From Tissierella sp032104385 (GTDB lineage: Bacteria; Bacillota; Clostridia; Tissierellales; Tissierellaceae): 64,000 bases of DNA. The stretch lies in NCBI RefSeq assembly GCF_032104385.1, contig NZ_DAMCHJ010000002.1, positions 248,001 through 312,000 on the forward strand, given 5' to 3'. Within the stretch, counting starts at the first letter, position 1; each line of letters starts with the position of its first letter. The translations under genes and the position numbers were made by a program. Positions 36,659 to 45,501 of the stretch are shown here, piece after piece. A model generated the notes under the pieces. That model had not been told where the DNA came from and did no database searches. It was given only the letters and a program-made list of their open reading frames with translations.

Positions 36659-36693
36659 AAAAAAGGCTCTGAAATATATAATATTTCAGAGCC
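36659..36693 (-). terminator. FMN-controlled terminator of the rib operon
   Basis: 13-bp arms GGCTCTGAAATAT/ATATTTCAGAGCC followed on the minus strand by TTTTTT. It lies about 50 bases after the riboswitch aptamer, the usual place for an FMN-dependent attenuator. Confidence 0.85.
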
Positions 36694-36741
36694 TAATATC
36701 CTAAATAAATTAGCATATTAAATTCACTAAGATTCACATTG

Positions 36742-36849
36742 TTCTTCTTTCATCCAGACTTTACTGTCGGCTTCGGAGTTTCACCGAATCATGCCTATAA
36801 GGCTCGCGGGCTATACCGCCGGTAGGGAATTACACCCTGCCCTGAAGAA
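36742..36849 (-). promoter_or_regulatory. FMN riboswitch (RFN element)
   Basis: On the minus strand the conserved blocks occur in order: CAGGGCAGGGTG, AATTCCCTACCGGCGG, AGCCCGCGAGCC, GATTCGGTGAAACTCCGAAG, CCGACAGT and AGTCTGGATG. FMN binding would favour the terminator at 36659-36693 and shut off ribDE-BA-H. Confidence 0.97.
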
Positions 36850-37051
36850 TTATTTAGTTTTCAATGTAATTATATATAATTGCCATTTGTTTGTCAATAA
36901 ATCTTTATTACAATAAAAGATTCTTTATACTCATATCTAATGCCTTAACCAAATAAATAAACATACCTAAAGATTTCCATTTCTATTTCAGTGTTTCTGG
37001 TTATTAAGCAAATAGCAGTTTAATGGCAATCCATCACTTTAATTTCTTGAA

Positions 37052-38281
37052 TTATTCAATGGGATAATTTCTATAAAATTCTACTCTTTCTTCTAAAGTA
37101 GGGTGAGTATGGTACCATATTTTAAATATATTGCTTGGTCTAGGCAACCCTAAACTTTCCTTATATAATTTTTCCATAGCTGATGCGGCTGACTTTCTAT
37201 CCTCTGTAAGAATTATTTCATAGGCATCTGCTTCAATTTCCATTTGCCTTGAAAAATAATTGGTAATTGGTAAACTTATGAATGAATAAAAATTAAGAGC
37301 CAAAAGTAATAGTGGTATTGCCGCTATATCATAGAGCTTTCTAACTCCAAATACTCCATTTGATAAATCAAGTATCCATGTAGAAGTAATATATATTAAG
37401 AAAAATAATAAAATTGTACCTATGCTACTTAAAAATATATTCTTCCAAATATGTCCTTTTACATAATGACCTATTTCATGTGCAGTTATACTAAGAACTT
37501 CTTTTTCTTCTAAATTATTAATAGTTGTATCCCAAAGAACTATCCTTTTTGAATGAAATATGCCAGTCATATAAGCATTCATAGTCTTAGTATCTTTACT
37601 CTTATCTACTTTATATATCTTAGCATCTTGTATATCTGCCTTATGAAGTAGCTCTGTTATTTCTCTTCCTAGTTTTTCATTTTCTATGGAAGTATATTTA
37701 TTAAATATAGGATCTATAACAAATGGAGAAATAAATACCATAAATATAATAAAAGGTATTGCTAAAAATGATAATTGTAGCCACCACATCTTAGGACTCC
37801 TATATATAAGATAAAATGGAAAGAATATAAAGAGTGAAATAATTAAATCGTTTACAACAAAACTTTTTAATGTGACTTCAATCCATCTTCCAAGAGTCTG
37901 ATTAGATAATCCATATTTATGCTTTAAATAAAATGAACTATAATAATCCAGAGGAAGATTTATTAGAAACATTATAGTAAAAAAAATAATACCATATAAT
38001 AGTCCTGTAAGAAATAAGGATTTATTATTCTCTACAAAATACCTTATCCTATAGGATAACCGTGATGTAAGAAATAATAAGGGTATAAGGAATTGAAGAA
38101 TTAATCTAATAGCCCATACTTTTAAACTATCCTTTCTAAAATTATAGGTATCCTTAGGTAAATCGGGATATTCAGTTTTTATTTTATTCATATTTATATA
38201 TTCACTAGCTAAAACAACCCCAATAAAAAATAATAAAATCAAGAAAAATAAAATAACGGCTAATTTTAATTTGCTATTCAC
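37052..38281 (-). CDS. M48 family (Ste24/CAAX-type) membrane metalloprotease
   Basis: A 409-residue integral membrane protease. Several membrane segments in the first 190 residues match the Peptidase_M48_N part; the zinc motif is SITAHEIGHYVKGH, and the third ligand lies in EADAYE. This is the Ste24 arrangement, although bacteria do not prenylate; the role is likely membrane protein quality control. The start is GTG 38281 behind GGGGTGATATT. Confidence 0.92.
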   Translation of the reverse strand: MNSKLKLAVILFFLILLFFIGVVLASEYINMNKIKTEYPDLPKDTYNFRKDSLKVWAIRLILQFLIPLLFLTSRLSYRIRYFVENNKSLFLTGLLYGIIFFTIMFLINLPLDYYSSFYLKHKYGLSNQTLGRWIEVTLKSFVVNDLIISLFIFFPFYLIYRSPKMWWLQLSFLAIPFIIFMVFISPFVIDPIFNKYTSIENEKLGREITELLHKADIQDAKIYKVDKSKDTKTMNAYMTGIFHSKRIVLWDTTINNLEEKEVLSITAHEIGHYVKGHIWKNIFLSSIGTILLFFLIYITSTWILDLSNGVFGVRKLYDIAAIPLLLLALNFYSFISLPITNYFSRQMEIEADAYEIILTEDRKSAASAMEKLYKESLGLPRPSNIFKIWYHTHPTLEERVEFYRNYPIE

Positions 38282-38462
38282 AATATCACCCCTAGCTATA
38301 TTTGCTCCTTTAATATATTATTCCCAATAACACTAGTTTATGATTATCTTATATAAGCTCCATTGTAATAAAATATTCTTATTACATACCTTTATATTAT
38401 TATAATCTAAAATAGTTTTCAAGTATTCTAAAAATAATATATTTAATAAATACATTAATAAT

Positions 38463-38487
38463 AAAAGGTGGATTTCTCCACCTTTTT
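38463..38487 (-). terminator. Terminator of the YtrA-ABC operon
   Basis: AAAAGGTGGA-TTTC-TCCACCTTTT hairpin just after the permease stop. Confidence 0.85.
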
Positions 38488-38495
38488 AAATAATT

Positions 38496-39353
38496 TTATA
38501 AATCTATTTTCTTTTCTATTAAATAGCCTGTAGCCAAAAATGCACTTATACCAATTATTAGCATTGATAAAATGCCAAATACATTTATATATACATCAAA
38601 ATTGTTTCCAAATAGTATTATTTGATGTTTAGCGATATTGCCTAAACTCGGCAAAAAGTTTAATTCATAAGAATGAAGTATCTTAAAACTATCTAAACTA
38701 AGAAAATATGGGAATACATTAACAATTTTAACAGTAAAATAACCTACTAGAGAGTTTAATATAATAAATATTATAAACCATAAACCACCAATTTTCTTAT
38801 TTCTTATATTTACTCGACTTAATGCCATTGAAAAATATATCAAAATTAAGGTCACTATAGCTGATAATAAGGATACTATTCCTATGGAGAATATCTCTAG
38901 ATTTACATTGCCTATTATTTCTCTAATAGAATTTATAAAGTTTGTCCACTGGGAACCATATAGTAGTACACCTAATAGTAAATTATATGCAAATATTGAG
39001 ATACCTAAAGCTAAAAACCAGATGATTGCTACCAGTAACTTCGCTCCTAAAATCTTATTACCTGTAAGAGGAAGTGTAAAGGTTAGATATCCTCTGTCTT
39101 CATATAATTCTTTCCTAAAAGAACCTATAATCTGAAAAAATGCTGTTAAAAATGCTCCGAATATGACTGATATAGATACAACTAACATAAATGTACCAAA
39201 ACCACTAATTGTATTTGATGAATCTAAATTATTGAATTTTATTTGTCCAGATATATTAACTTGAATAATAGTTGATGCGATTAATACCATTGCTATAATC
39301 CCCAAGATAATTTTATAACTTCCCTTTATTTCATATTTCATGTATTTTCTCAT
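38496..39353 (-). CDS. ABC-2-type transporter permease
   Basis: A 285-residue membrane protein with about six hydrophobic segments and a LYEDRGYLTFTLPLTGNKIL loop after the second, as in YtrC/ABC-2 permeases. It pairs with the ATPase directly upstream. ATG 39353 has GGAGGGATAAG before it; the frame also opens at 39374, inside the ATPase gene. The transported substrate is not known. Confidence 0.82.
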   Translation of the reverse strand: MRKYMKYEIKGSYKIILGIIAMVLIASTIIQVNISGQIKFNNLDSSNTISGFGTFMLVVSISVIFGAFLTAFFQIIGSFRKELYEDRGYLTFTLPLTGNKILGAKLLVAIIWFLALGISIFAYNLLLGVLLYGSQWTNFINSIREIIGNVNLEIFSIGIVSLLSAIVTLILIYFSMALSRVNIRNKKIGGLWFIIFIILNSLVGYFTVKIVNVFPYFLSLDSFKILHSYELNFLPSLGNIAKHQIILFGNNFDVYINVFGILSMLIIGISAFLATGYLIEKKIDL

Positions 39354-39363
39354 CTTATCCCTC

Positions 39364-40065
39364 CTACTCCCCAAATATTTCTTTATAAAGGTCGTCTATT
39401 TGCATATTTTTTTCTTCCCTTAAAGCTTCTGCATTCCCTGTTAAGTAAACTTCTCCTTCTCTAAGGAAAACTACATCATCAAAGATGTTTTCCATATCCC
39501 TAACTAAGTGAGTAGTAATAAGCATTGTACTATTTTCATTATAATTCTTTATTATTGCATCAAGTATCTGATCCCTAGCCACTGGGTCTACTCCTGCAAT
39601 TGGTTCATCCAATATATATACTTTAGCATTTCTTGATAATACTAAAGTAAGATTTAACTTTTCTACCATCCCCTTAGAAAGAGAATTTATTTTCATATTT
39701 CTATCTAATTTCATAAACTTTAATAACTCATAAGTCTTATTTTCATCAAAGTCTTCATAGAAATCTTTATAAAAATTAACTGCTTCTTGTATATTCATCC
39801 AGTTATATAAAAAGTTTCTATCTGGCAAATAAGATACTATTGACTTTGTAATTACTCCTGGTTTTTTTCCATCTATTAGTACTTCACCATTAGATTCCCT
39901 AAGTATACCTGTAATAATTTTAATCATAGTAGTTTTTCCACTACCATTAGGTCCTAGTATTCCAACAACTTTTCCTTTTTCAATCTCTAAATATATATTA
40001 TTTAATGCTTTTTTATTAAAATAGGATTTCGTAAGTCCTTTAATTTCAATTATATTTTCCATCAT
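39364..40065 (-). CDS. ABC transporter ATPase (YtrB-type)
   Basis: A 233-residue ATPase. Walker A GPNGSGKTTMIK, Q-loop region SYLPDRNFLY, signature LSKGMVEKLN, Walker B VYILDEPIAGVDPVAR, and the switch His in LITTHLV are all present. The degenerate signature (LSKGM) is common in this exporter class. It overlaps the upstream regulator by four bases and forms an operon with it and the permease. Confidence 0.92.
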   Translation of the reverse strand: MMENIIEIKGLTKSYFNKKALNNIYLEIEKGKVVGILGPNGSGKTTMIKIITGILRESNGEVLIDGKKPGVITKSIVSYLPDRNFLYNWMNIQEAVNFYKDFYEDFDENKTYELLKFMKLDRNMKINSLSKGMVEKLNLTLVLSRNAKVYILDEPIAGVDPVARDQILDAIIKNYNENSTMLITTHLVRDMENIFDDVVFLREGEVYLTGNAEALREEKNMQIDDLYKEIFGE

Positions 40066-40424
40066 TTTATCTCCTTTGCAGTCTCATTAATTAATTCTAT
40101 AATTTCTAAAGAGTTAAATCCCAATGACTTCATATCTGTAATAAAGGATTTAACTACATTTGACGCCATATTCTTTTTCAAATCTTTTATAGTTTCTTTA
40201 TTCTCCACAACAAAAGTACCCATTCCTCTTTGTGTAAATACTAATTCTTCTCTTTCCAGCTCTTGATAAGACCTTTGTATAGTATTTGGATTTACTTTAA
40301 GTTCTGTAGATAATTCTCTAACCGACGGCAATTTATCCCCCTCCTTTAATTCTCCTATAACTATTCTTTTTTTAATCAAATTAATAATCTGAATATAAAT
40401 TGGTAAATTATCATTAAATATCAT
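40062..40424 (-). CDS. GntR-family regulator, YtrA subfamily
   Basis: A 120-residue repressor with a winged helix at residues 10-75 (ELKEGDKLPSVRELSTELKV, NPNTIQRSYQELEREELVFT) and a short C-terminal dimer helix. YtrA-type proteins usually repress their own ABC operons. A palindrome over the -10 region of its promoter is the likely operator. Confidence 0.92.
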   Translation of the reverse strand: MIFNDNLPIYIQIINLIKKRIVIGELKEGDKLPSVRELSTELKVNPNTIQRSYQELEREELVFTQRGMGTFVVENKETIKDLKKNMASNVVKSFITDMKSLGFNSLEIIELINETAKEIK

Positions 40425-40441
40425 TTATCTCACCTCGCTCA

Positions 40442-40489
40442 GTACCAGTGTGTTAATTATATAGTACACCAACATTCTATGTATGTCAA
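40442..40489 (-). promoter_or_regulatory. Promoter and operator of the YtrA-ABC operon
   Basis: Minus-strand TTGACA (40484-40489), 17-base spacer, TACTAT (40461-40466). A GTGT/ACAC palindrome (40448-40451 and 40666-type partner at 40466-40469) surrounds the -10, a good place for the YtrA-like repressor to block the polymerase. Confidence 0.65.
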
Positions 40490-40507
40490 TAAATTATTCT
40501 AAATAAT

Positions 40508-40534
40508 TTAAAAAAATAAGCCTTTCGGCTTATT
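40508..40534 (-). terminator. Terminator of the prsW-like gene
   Basis: AATAAGCC-TTTC-GGCTTATT hairpin followed on the minus strand by TTTTTTT. It overlaps the last codon of the gene. Confidence 0.85.
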
Positions 40535-41234
40535 CTTTTCTTTTTAGACCTATTACTCTAGATTTTGAGTCATACATGAAATTTGCCAGTTTTCTTTGAT
40601 TTAATACCCACATAAATATTACATAAGGAACAAAAATCATAGTAAGCTGTGGTATTTCAGCCATTAGTATAAAATCAAATATTCCATGCATAATAAGGGG
40701 CATATATAATGACTTTCTCATATTCATTCTCTTTCTATCTATATTTGTATCAAACTTTGCTAAAGATAGATAATAGCCCATAGTTATACCAAAAACAGCA
40801 TGAGCTGGTACTGAAAATATCCCTCTATATAATCCAATAAAAGGATTGTTAGTATATCTATAGGCAACATAGATTATATTTTCCACAGTTGCAAATCCCA
40901 TGGTTGCAAATACTGAATATACTATACCATCTAGTTTTTCATCGAAAAACTTTGTTTTATAAGGATATTTTAGTACAACTAATCTTTTAAAAAATTCTTC
41001 TGTAAATCCTGCAACAAAAAATGCATTATAGAAGGCACCTAATACTCCAGGAAATATATTAAATCCTATTAAAAATTCTTCAACTATAACGGAAGGAATT
41101 ACAGTTAAAGCTCCCAAGATATAGGTAAATAGTAAAACCTTTAGAGGTTCTCTATCATGTCTATCAGATAAGTATATACCTGTAATTATGACGGCAGCAG
41201 GTATTATAGCTATAATGAAAAGTCTAAGTTCCAA
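40530..41234 (-). CDS. prsW: PrsW-family intramembrane metalloprotease
   Basis: A 234-residue membrane protein with seven or so hydrophobic segments. The conserved active-site sequences are AGFTEEFFKRL, ATMGFATVENIIYV, SVPAHAVFGITMGYY and PLIMHGIFDF. In B. subtilis PrsW cuts an anti-sigma factor; no sigma/anti-sigma pair is near here. The start is TTG 41234 after AGGAGGTAATTAT. Confidence 0.92.
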   Translation of the reverse strand: MELRLFIIAIIPAAVIITGIYLSDRHDREPLKVLLFTYILGALTVIPSVIVEEFLIGFNIFPGVLGAFYNAFFVAGFTEEFFKRLVVLKYPYKTKFFDEKLDGIVYSVFATMGFATVENIIYVAYRYTNNPFIGLYRGIFSVPAHAVFGITMGYYLSLAKFDTNIDRKRMNMRKSLYMPLIMHGIFDFILMAEIPQLTMIFVPYVIFMWVLNQRKLANFMYDSKSRVIGLKRKE

Positions 41235-41284
41235 ATAATTACCTCCTCATGTCTTTTCTTATAGTTTGCCTAAAATATAAAAAA

Positions 41285-41310
41285 ATAAACCCTAATGATA
41301 TTAGGGTCTA
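41285..41310 (-). terminator. Terminator of the DUF5317 gene
   Basis: ACCCTAAT/ATTAGGGT hairpin with a short loop, overlapping the stop region and followed on the minus strand by TTTATTTTTT. Confidence 0.7.
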
Positions 41311-41897
41311 TAAAATTCTATAGTTTTTCCTTCTGATTCATATCTCTTTTTCATATAAGATTGAATCAATATTAAAAGTCCCAGTGATATAAAAATATCT
41401 CCTATGCTTATTACCTTGGGAAAAGGATAAGGTTTTGGTATTGGTATTATATCTCCCAGAAAAACCAATCTTGTAAACTTATTTGCCAAAGTATGAGTCA
41501 TTATTCTTCCCTCTTCTAATAATGCCAACTGGGTATATAGTTTGGAAGACTTAAGGGCATTTAATGCAACTGGCATTCTTCCATTATTTAAAGAAAGAGG
41601 TAAAAAATTTAAAACAGCTCCCAATAAGGTTATTCTAAATCCATTCTCATGAAAATTTATACTTAAACCAATGATTAGTAATAAATAAATGAATATATGT
41701 ATATAAAAAAAGTTATTTTCTATTATATCATTTAAATTTCCACTGGTTCTAGAAACTATTAACAAGGATATGATTTCTACTAAAAAAGATATAACAAATA
41801 AATACCATCCATTTATATATAAATTACCAATATTTCTTATCTTTCCACCCTTTAGCTTTCCAAGTAACAAAGATAAAATAATAGTTTCGATTACCAT
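41301..41897 (-). CDS. DUF5317 membrane protein
   Basis: A 198-residue protein with about five hydrophobic segments and the family phrases LSLNNGRMPV and LGDIIPIPKPYPFPKVISIGD. DUF5317 proteins are common in Clostridia and have no assigned role. ATG 41897 follows GGAGTTGTTTTAT; three upstream codons starting with TTG are less likely. Confidence 0.8.
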   Translation of the reverse strand: MVIETIILSLLLGKLKGGKIRNIGNLYINGWYLFVISFLVEIISLLIVSRTSGNLNDIIENNFFYIHIFIYLLLIIGLSINFHENGFRITLLGAVLNFLPLSLNNGRMPVALNALKSSKLYTQLALLEEGRIMTHTLANKFTRLVFLGDIIPIPKPYPFPKVISIGDIFISLGLLILIQSYMKKRYESEGKTIEFYRP

Positions 41898-42059
41898 ATA
41901 AAACAACTCCTATACATCAATTGATAGCCATAAGCCACCTACGCAATTAATATAAGAAAAGCTTCTAACTATGTATTAGATGTAGCTTCTCTTGAAATTC
42001 ATTTACAGAAAGTTCCTTATATAAAAAATCTGCAAGCAGAACTTTCCTATTCATTATAA

Positions 42060-42090
42060 AAACAAAAGCTAGACACAAGGTGTCTAGCAT
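42060..42090 (-). terminator. Terminator of the rubrerythrin gene
   Basis: GCTAGACAC-AAG-GTGTCTAGC hairpin, followed on the minus strand by TTTTGTTTTT. Confidence 0.85.
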
Positions 42091-42101
42091 CATATTGCTT
42101 A

Positions 42102-42647
42102 TTAATATGCTACAAATAAATCTTTCTTAGCACCACAAATTGGACATTTATCCTCTTCACCTGTTAATGTAATATATCCACAAACTGGACATAGTTCTAC
42201 AGCCTTTGCTTCTAAATCTTTTCCAGCATCTACCGCTTCTTTAGCTTGAGTAAAAAGCTCTGCATGAACTTTTTCAGCTTCAATAGCAAATCTCATAGCT
42301 GATACAGCCGCTTTCTCTTCTTGCATCTCTGCTACTTTTATGTAAGCTGGATACATTTGGTTTACCTCATGTAATTCTCCATTAATTGCTCCTTGAAGAT
42401 TATCTGAAGTAGTACTAAGTCCAAATCCTGCTCCAGATGCTACTAAAAAATCACCTGCAACATCTTTTAAAGCTTTGAAATGTAGTGTAGCATGAACTTC
42501 TTCTGCATCTGATGTAGCCATGAATAGTCTAGCTACAGTTGGAAAACCATCTTTTTTTGCCTTATCACTCCATATTCTATATCTCATATGAGCTTGGGAT
42601 TCACCACCAAATGCTGATCTTAAATTTTCTGCCGTCATTGCGTTCAT
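42102..42647 (-). CDS. rbr: Rubrerythrin
   Basis: A 181-residue peroxide-scavenging di-iron protein. The ferritin-like part has GESQAHMRY, SDAEEVHATLHF and EAEKVHAELF; the C-terminal rubredoxin-like iron site is CPVCGYI...CPICGAKK (Cys-x2-Cys pairs). It reduces hydrogen peroxide in anaerobes with electrons from rubredoxin or NADH systems. ATG 42647 follows AAAGGAGGAATTTTT. A 25-bp palindrome lies upstream. Confidence 0.96.
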   Translation of the reverse strand: MNAMTAENLRSAFGGESQAHMRYRIWSDKAKKDGFPTVARLFMATSDAEEVHATLHFKALKDVAGDFLVASGAGFGLSTTSDNLQGAINGELHEVNQMYPAYIKVAEMQEEKAAVSAMRFAIEAEKVHAELFTQAKEAVDAGKDLEAKAVELCPVCGYITLTGEEDKCPICGAKKDLFVAY

Positions 42648-42690
42648 TAAAAATTCCTCCTTTATAATTTTACTATATATATTTTATAAC

Positions 42691-42715
42691 ATATTCTAGA
42701 CAATGTCTAGAATAT
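42691..42715 (-). promoter_or_regulatory. Perfect palindrome upstream of rubrerythrin, candidate operator
   Basis: ATATTCTAGACA, one base, TGTCTAGAATAT: 12-bp arms without mismatch, 44-68 bases before the start. It overlaps a possible -35 (TTGTCT). It does not look like a PerR or Fur box that I know. Confidence 0.5.
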
Positions 42716-42760
42716 ACAACTTTCTTAATATATATGCCCATTTTCTATAAAGCTAATCAC

Positions 42761-42783
42761 AAAAAACAGGACTTTTCAGTCCC
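42761..42783 (-). terminator. Terminator of the CoA-disulfide-reductase fusion gene
   Basis: GGACT-GAAA-AGTCC hairpin followed by TGTTTTTT on the minus strand, directly after the stop. Confidence 0.8.
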
Positions 42784-42788
42784 ATTTT

Positions 42789-45308
42789 TTATATAAATAA
42801 ACTCATATTAGAATCATCTGCAGCATTAAGCATTGTTGCTACTCCACCAATTTCTACTCCGTCTAGAAGTTCTTCTTTAGTTATTCCCATTACATCCATT
42901 GACATTTGACAAGCTACCATTTTAATTCCAGATTTAATGCCTTGCTCTATTAGTTCCTCTAATGAAGAAATATTTTTATCCTTCATTACCGCCCTTATCA
43001 TTTTAGGTCCTATACCTGCCATATTCATCTTAGAAAGCCCAAGATTTTTGCTGCTCTTTGGCATCATCATTCCAAACATTTTAGCCATAAAATCCTTCTT
43101 TGTCTTTACATGAGTCTCTTTTTTAATTATATTCAATCCCCAAAATGTAAAGAACATAGTAACTTCCTTGCCCATTGCTTTTGCTCCATTAGCTATAATA
43201 AAGGATGCAATGGCTTTATCAAGATCTCCACTAAAAACTATAATGTTTTTATCATCTTTTACTGAAGATACTATTTCATTAGTTTTTTTTTTAGCATTGC
43301 TTCCTTTTTGAATAACAGCAATAAATTTCTTGTCTGCCTTTTCTGTTTCTATCAAAGTATTACCTGTGTTTTTACACCAAGCTTGAATATCATTAACAAA
43401 ACCTGGGTCTGTTGACATTACTTCTAATATATCTCCATCATTAATCATTTTCACTTTTTCACTTACTTGCATAATAGGACCTGGACAAGATAAGCCACAG
43501 GCATTCAATTTAAAAATTTCACCTGTTCCAGATGTTTTAACCTTTATTTCTTCCGCTTCATTAGTTTTATTCTCTATTCTTTGAACTCCGGAATCACTAA
43601 AAGCTTCAGGACCATTACCACTAACACCACAGGAGTCACTATCTGTATCTTGACAAAACATAGTTTTATAGCTATTAAAACCTCCAGCTAAATTTTTAGC
43701 TTTAAATCCATTTTGAGTTAGGATTCTAGTAGCTATATATCCTCTAAGTCCTACTGCACAATATATTAGATAGCATTTACTCTTATCTAATTCTCCAAGT
43801 CTATTTCTTATCTGTCCTAGAGGAATATTTACGGAATTCTCAATATAGCCCATATCTCTTTCCTCTTCTTCTCTTACATCTAGTATAACAGTATTTTCCA
43901 TATTCAATTCTTCTAATTCTCTACAAAGAACAATATCAACGTTTCCAGACATCTGGTTTTCTGCTACAAAGCCTACCATATTTACTGGATCCTTAGCTGA
44001 AGAATATGGTGGTGCATATGCCAATTCTAGTTCTGTTAAATCAGAAACTTTTCCTCCAAATCTAATAGCTGCAGCTATGACATCTATTCTCTTATCCACA
44101 CCTTCATATCCTACTATTTGTGAACCTAAAACTTTGCCTTCTTTATCATATATTAATTTTATTGTCATTGGCAATGCACCTGGATAATATCCTGCATTGG
44201 AGTTAGAATGAATAAGCGCTATAAAATAATCTTTTTTATAAACTTTACCTAATCTATTTAATGTTTTTTCATTGGTTCCAGTATTAGCCACTGTTAAATC
44301 AAAGACTTTAGCAATACTTGTTCCTTGAGTTCCCTTATACTCTTCTTTTAAACCTAAAATGTTATTTGCAACTATTCTACCTTGCTTGTTAGCAGGACCA
44401 GCTAAAGGTACCATAGTCTGTACATTATTTACATAATCTTCTACTTCAATAACATCACCAATTGCATATATAAAGTCATTAGAGGTTTTTAAATATTTAT
44501 CTACAATAATTCCGCCTCTTTGATTTATTTCTAATCCTGCTTCTTTAGCTAATTCTCCATTAGGTCTAATGCCTATGGATAGTATAACCATATCAGCATT
44601 TAATTGAGTACCTGATTGTAAAGTAATAGTAGTTAACCCATTATTATATTCAAATTTACTTACTCCATCTTCTAGTCTAAGGTCTACTTCTTTTGACTTT
44701 AAGTGTTCATGAACTATTAGTGCCATCTCGTAATCTATAGGTGCCATTACTTGATCTAGCATCTCTACTATAGAAACTTTTAATCCTAAATCATGTAAAT
44801 TTTCAGCCATTTCAAGGCCAATAAATCCACCACCTACTACGACTGCAGTTTTTGGAGCTTTCTCATCTATATATCCTTTTATTGTATCTGTATCTGGTAT
44901 ATTCCAAAGGCTAAAGATGTTAGGTGAGTTAATTCCTGGTATTGGTGGTTTTAATGGTGTTGACCCTGTTGATAAAATAAGATAGTCATAAGATTCCTCA
45001 TATATTTTATCATTTTTCAAATCCTTAACTATTACTTTTTTGTCTTCCTTAAATATTTTCGTAACTTCTGATTGTATTCTTACATCTACATTGAACCTAT
45101 TCATAATGCCTTCAGGAGTTTGAACCAATAGAGAATCTCTATTTTCTATGGCTCCACCTATATAATATGGAAGACCACAGTTTGCAAAGGAAACATACTC
45201 TCCCCTCTCAAACAAAACTATTTCTAGATTTTCATCAAGTCGTCTCAAACGAGCTAAAGCTGTTGCACCACCAGCTACACCACCAACTATAACTACTTTT
45301 TTACTCAT
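42789..45308 (-). CDS. CoA-disulfide-reductase/rhodanese/TusA/DsrE fusion
   Basis: An 839-residue protein of four domains. Residues 1 to about 450: FAD/NAD(P) disulfide reductase with VIVGGVAGGATALARLRR and the single active Cys in SFANCGLPYYIGG. About 460-560: rhodanese with active-site loop CAVGLRG. About 605-675: TusA-like with CGLSCPGPIMQV. About 690-839: DsrE2-like with VACQMSMDVMG. Such fusions handle persulfides and CoA-SSH or reduce sulfur. A CsoR/CstR-like inverted repeat precedes it. ATG 45308 follows AAGGGGGCATTTAAA. Confidence 0.93.
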   Translation of the reverse strand: MSKKVVIVGGVAGGATALARLRRLDENLEIVLFERGEYVSFANCGLPYYIGGAIENRDSLLVQTPEGIMNRFNVDVRIQSEVTKIFKEDKKVIVKDLKNDKIYEESYDYLILSTGSTPLKPPIPGINSPNIFSLWNIPDTDTIKGYIDEKAPKTAVVVGGGFIGLEMAENLHDLGLKVSIVEMLDQVMAPIDYEMALIVHEHLKSKEVDLRLEDGVSKFEYNNGLTTITLQSGTQLNADMVILSIGIRPNGELAKEAGLEINQRGGIIVDKYLKTSNDFIYAIGDVIEVEDYVNNVQTMVPLAGPANKQGRIVANNILGLKEEYKGTQGTSIAKVFDLTVANTGTNEKTLNRLGKVYKKDYFIALIHSNSNAGYYPGALPMTIKLIYDKEGKVLGSQIVGYEGVDKRIDVIAAAIRFGGKVSDLTELELAYAPPYSSAKDPVNMVGFVAENQMSGNVDIVLCRELEELNMENTVILDVREEEERDMGYIENSVNIPLGQIRNRLGELDKSKCYLIYCAVGLRGYIATRILTQNGFKAKNLAGGFNSYKTMFCQDTDSDSCGVSGNGPEAFSDSGVQRIENKTNEAEEIKVKTSGTGEIFKLNACGLSCPGPIMQVSEKVKMINDGDILEVMSTDPGFVNDIQAWCKNTGNTLIETEKADKKFIAVIQKGSNAKKKTNEIVSSVKDDKNIIVFSGDLDKAIASFIIANGAKAMGKEVTMFFTFWGLNIIKKETHVKTKKDFMAKMFGMMMPKSSKNLGLSKMNMAGIGPKMIRAVMKDKNISSLEELIEQGIKSGIKMVACQMSMDVMGITKEELLDGVEIGGVATMLNAADDSNMSLFI

Positions 45309-45347
45309 TTTAAATGCCCCCTTGTTAAATTTTGAACTTTAAAACTT

Positions 45348-45399
45348 ATACCCGGTATCCGTATGTTAATATACTATAATATTATCCTCTTATTGTCAA
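45348..45399 (-). promoter_or_regulatory. Promoter with CsoR/CstR-like operator for the fusion gene
   Basis: Minus-strand TTGACA (45394-45399), 17-base spacer, TAGTAT (45371-45376). Just downstream ATACGGATACCGGGTAT (45348-45364) contains ATACC/GGTAT dyads like those of persulfide-sensing CstR or copper-sensing CsoR repressors. The regulator itself is not in the window. Confidence 0.5.
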
Positions 45400-45446
45400 T
45401 AAAATAATTGAAAATATTTTTCTATATTTCTCTAATTTAAAATTTT

Positions 45447-45480
45447 AAAAACCTCTATCTTTGAAAGTTAGAGGTTTTTA
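45447..45480 (-). terminator. Terminator of the cotJ operon (3' end)
   Basis: AAAACCTCTA/TAGAGGTTTT hairpin followed by TTTTA on the minus strand, 22 bases after the stop of the cotJC 3' part. Confidence 0.85.
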
Positions 45481-45501
45481 ACCTTATTTGTCTATATTTG
45501 G

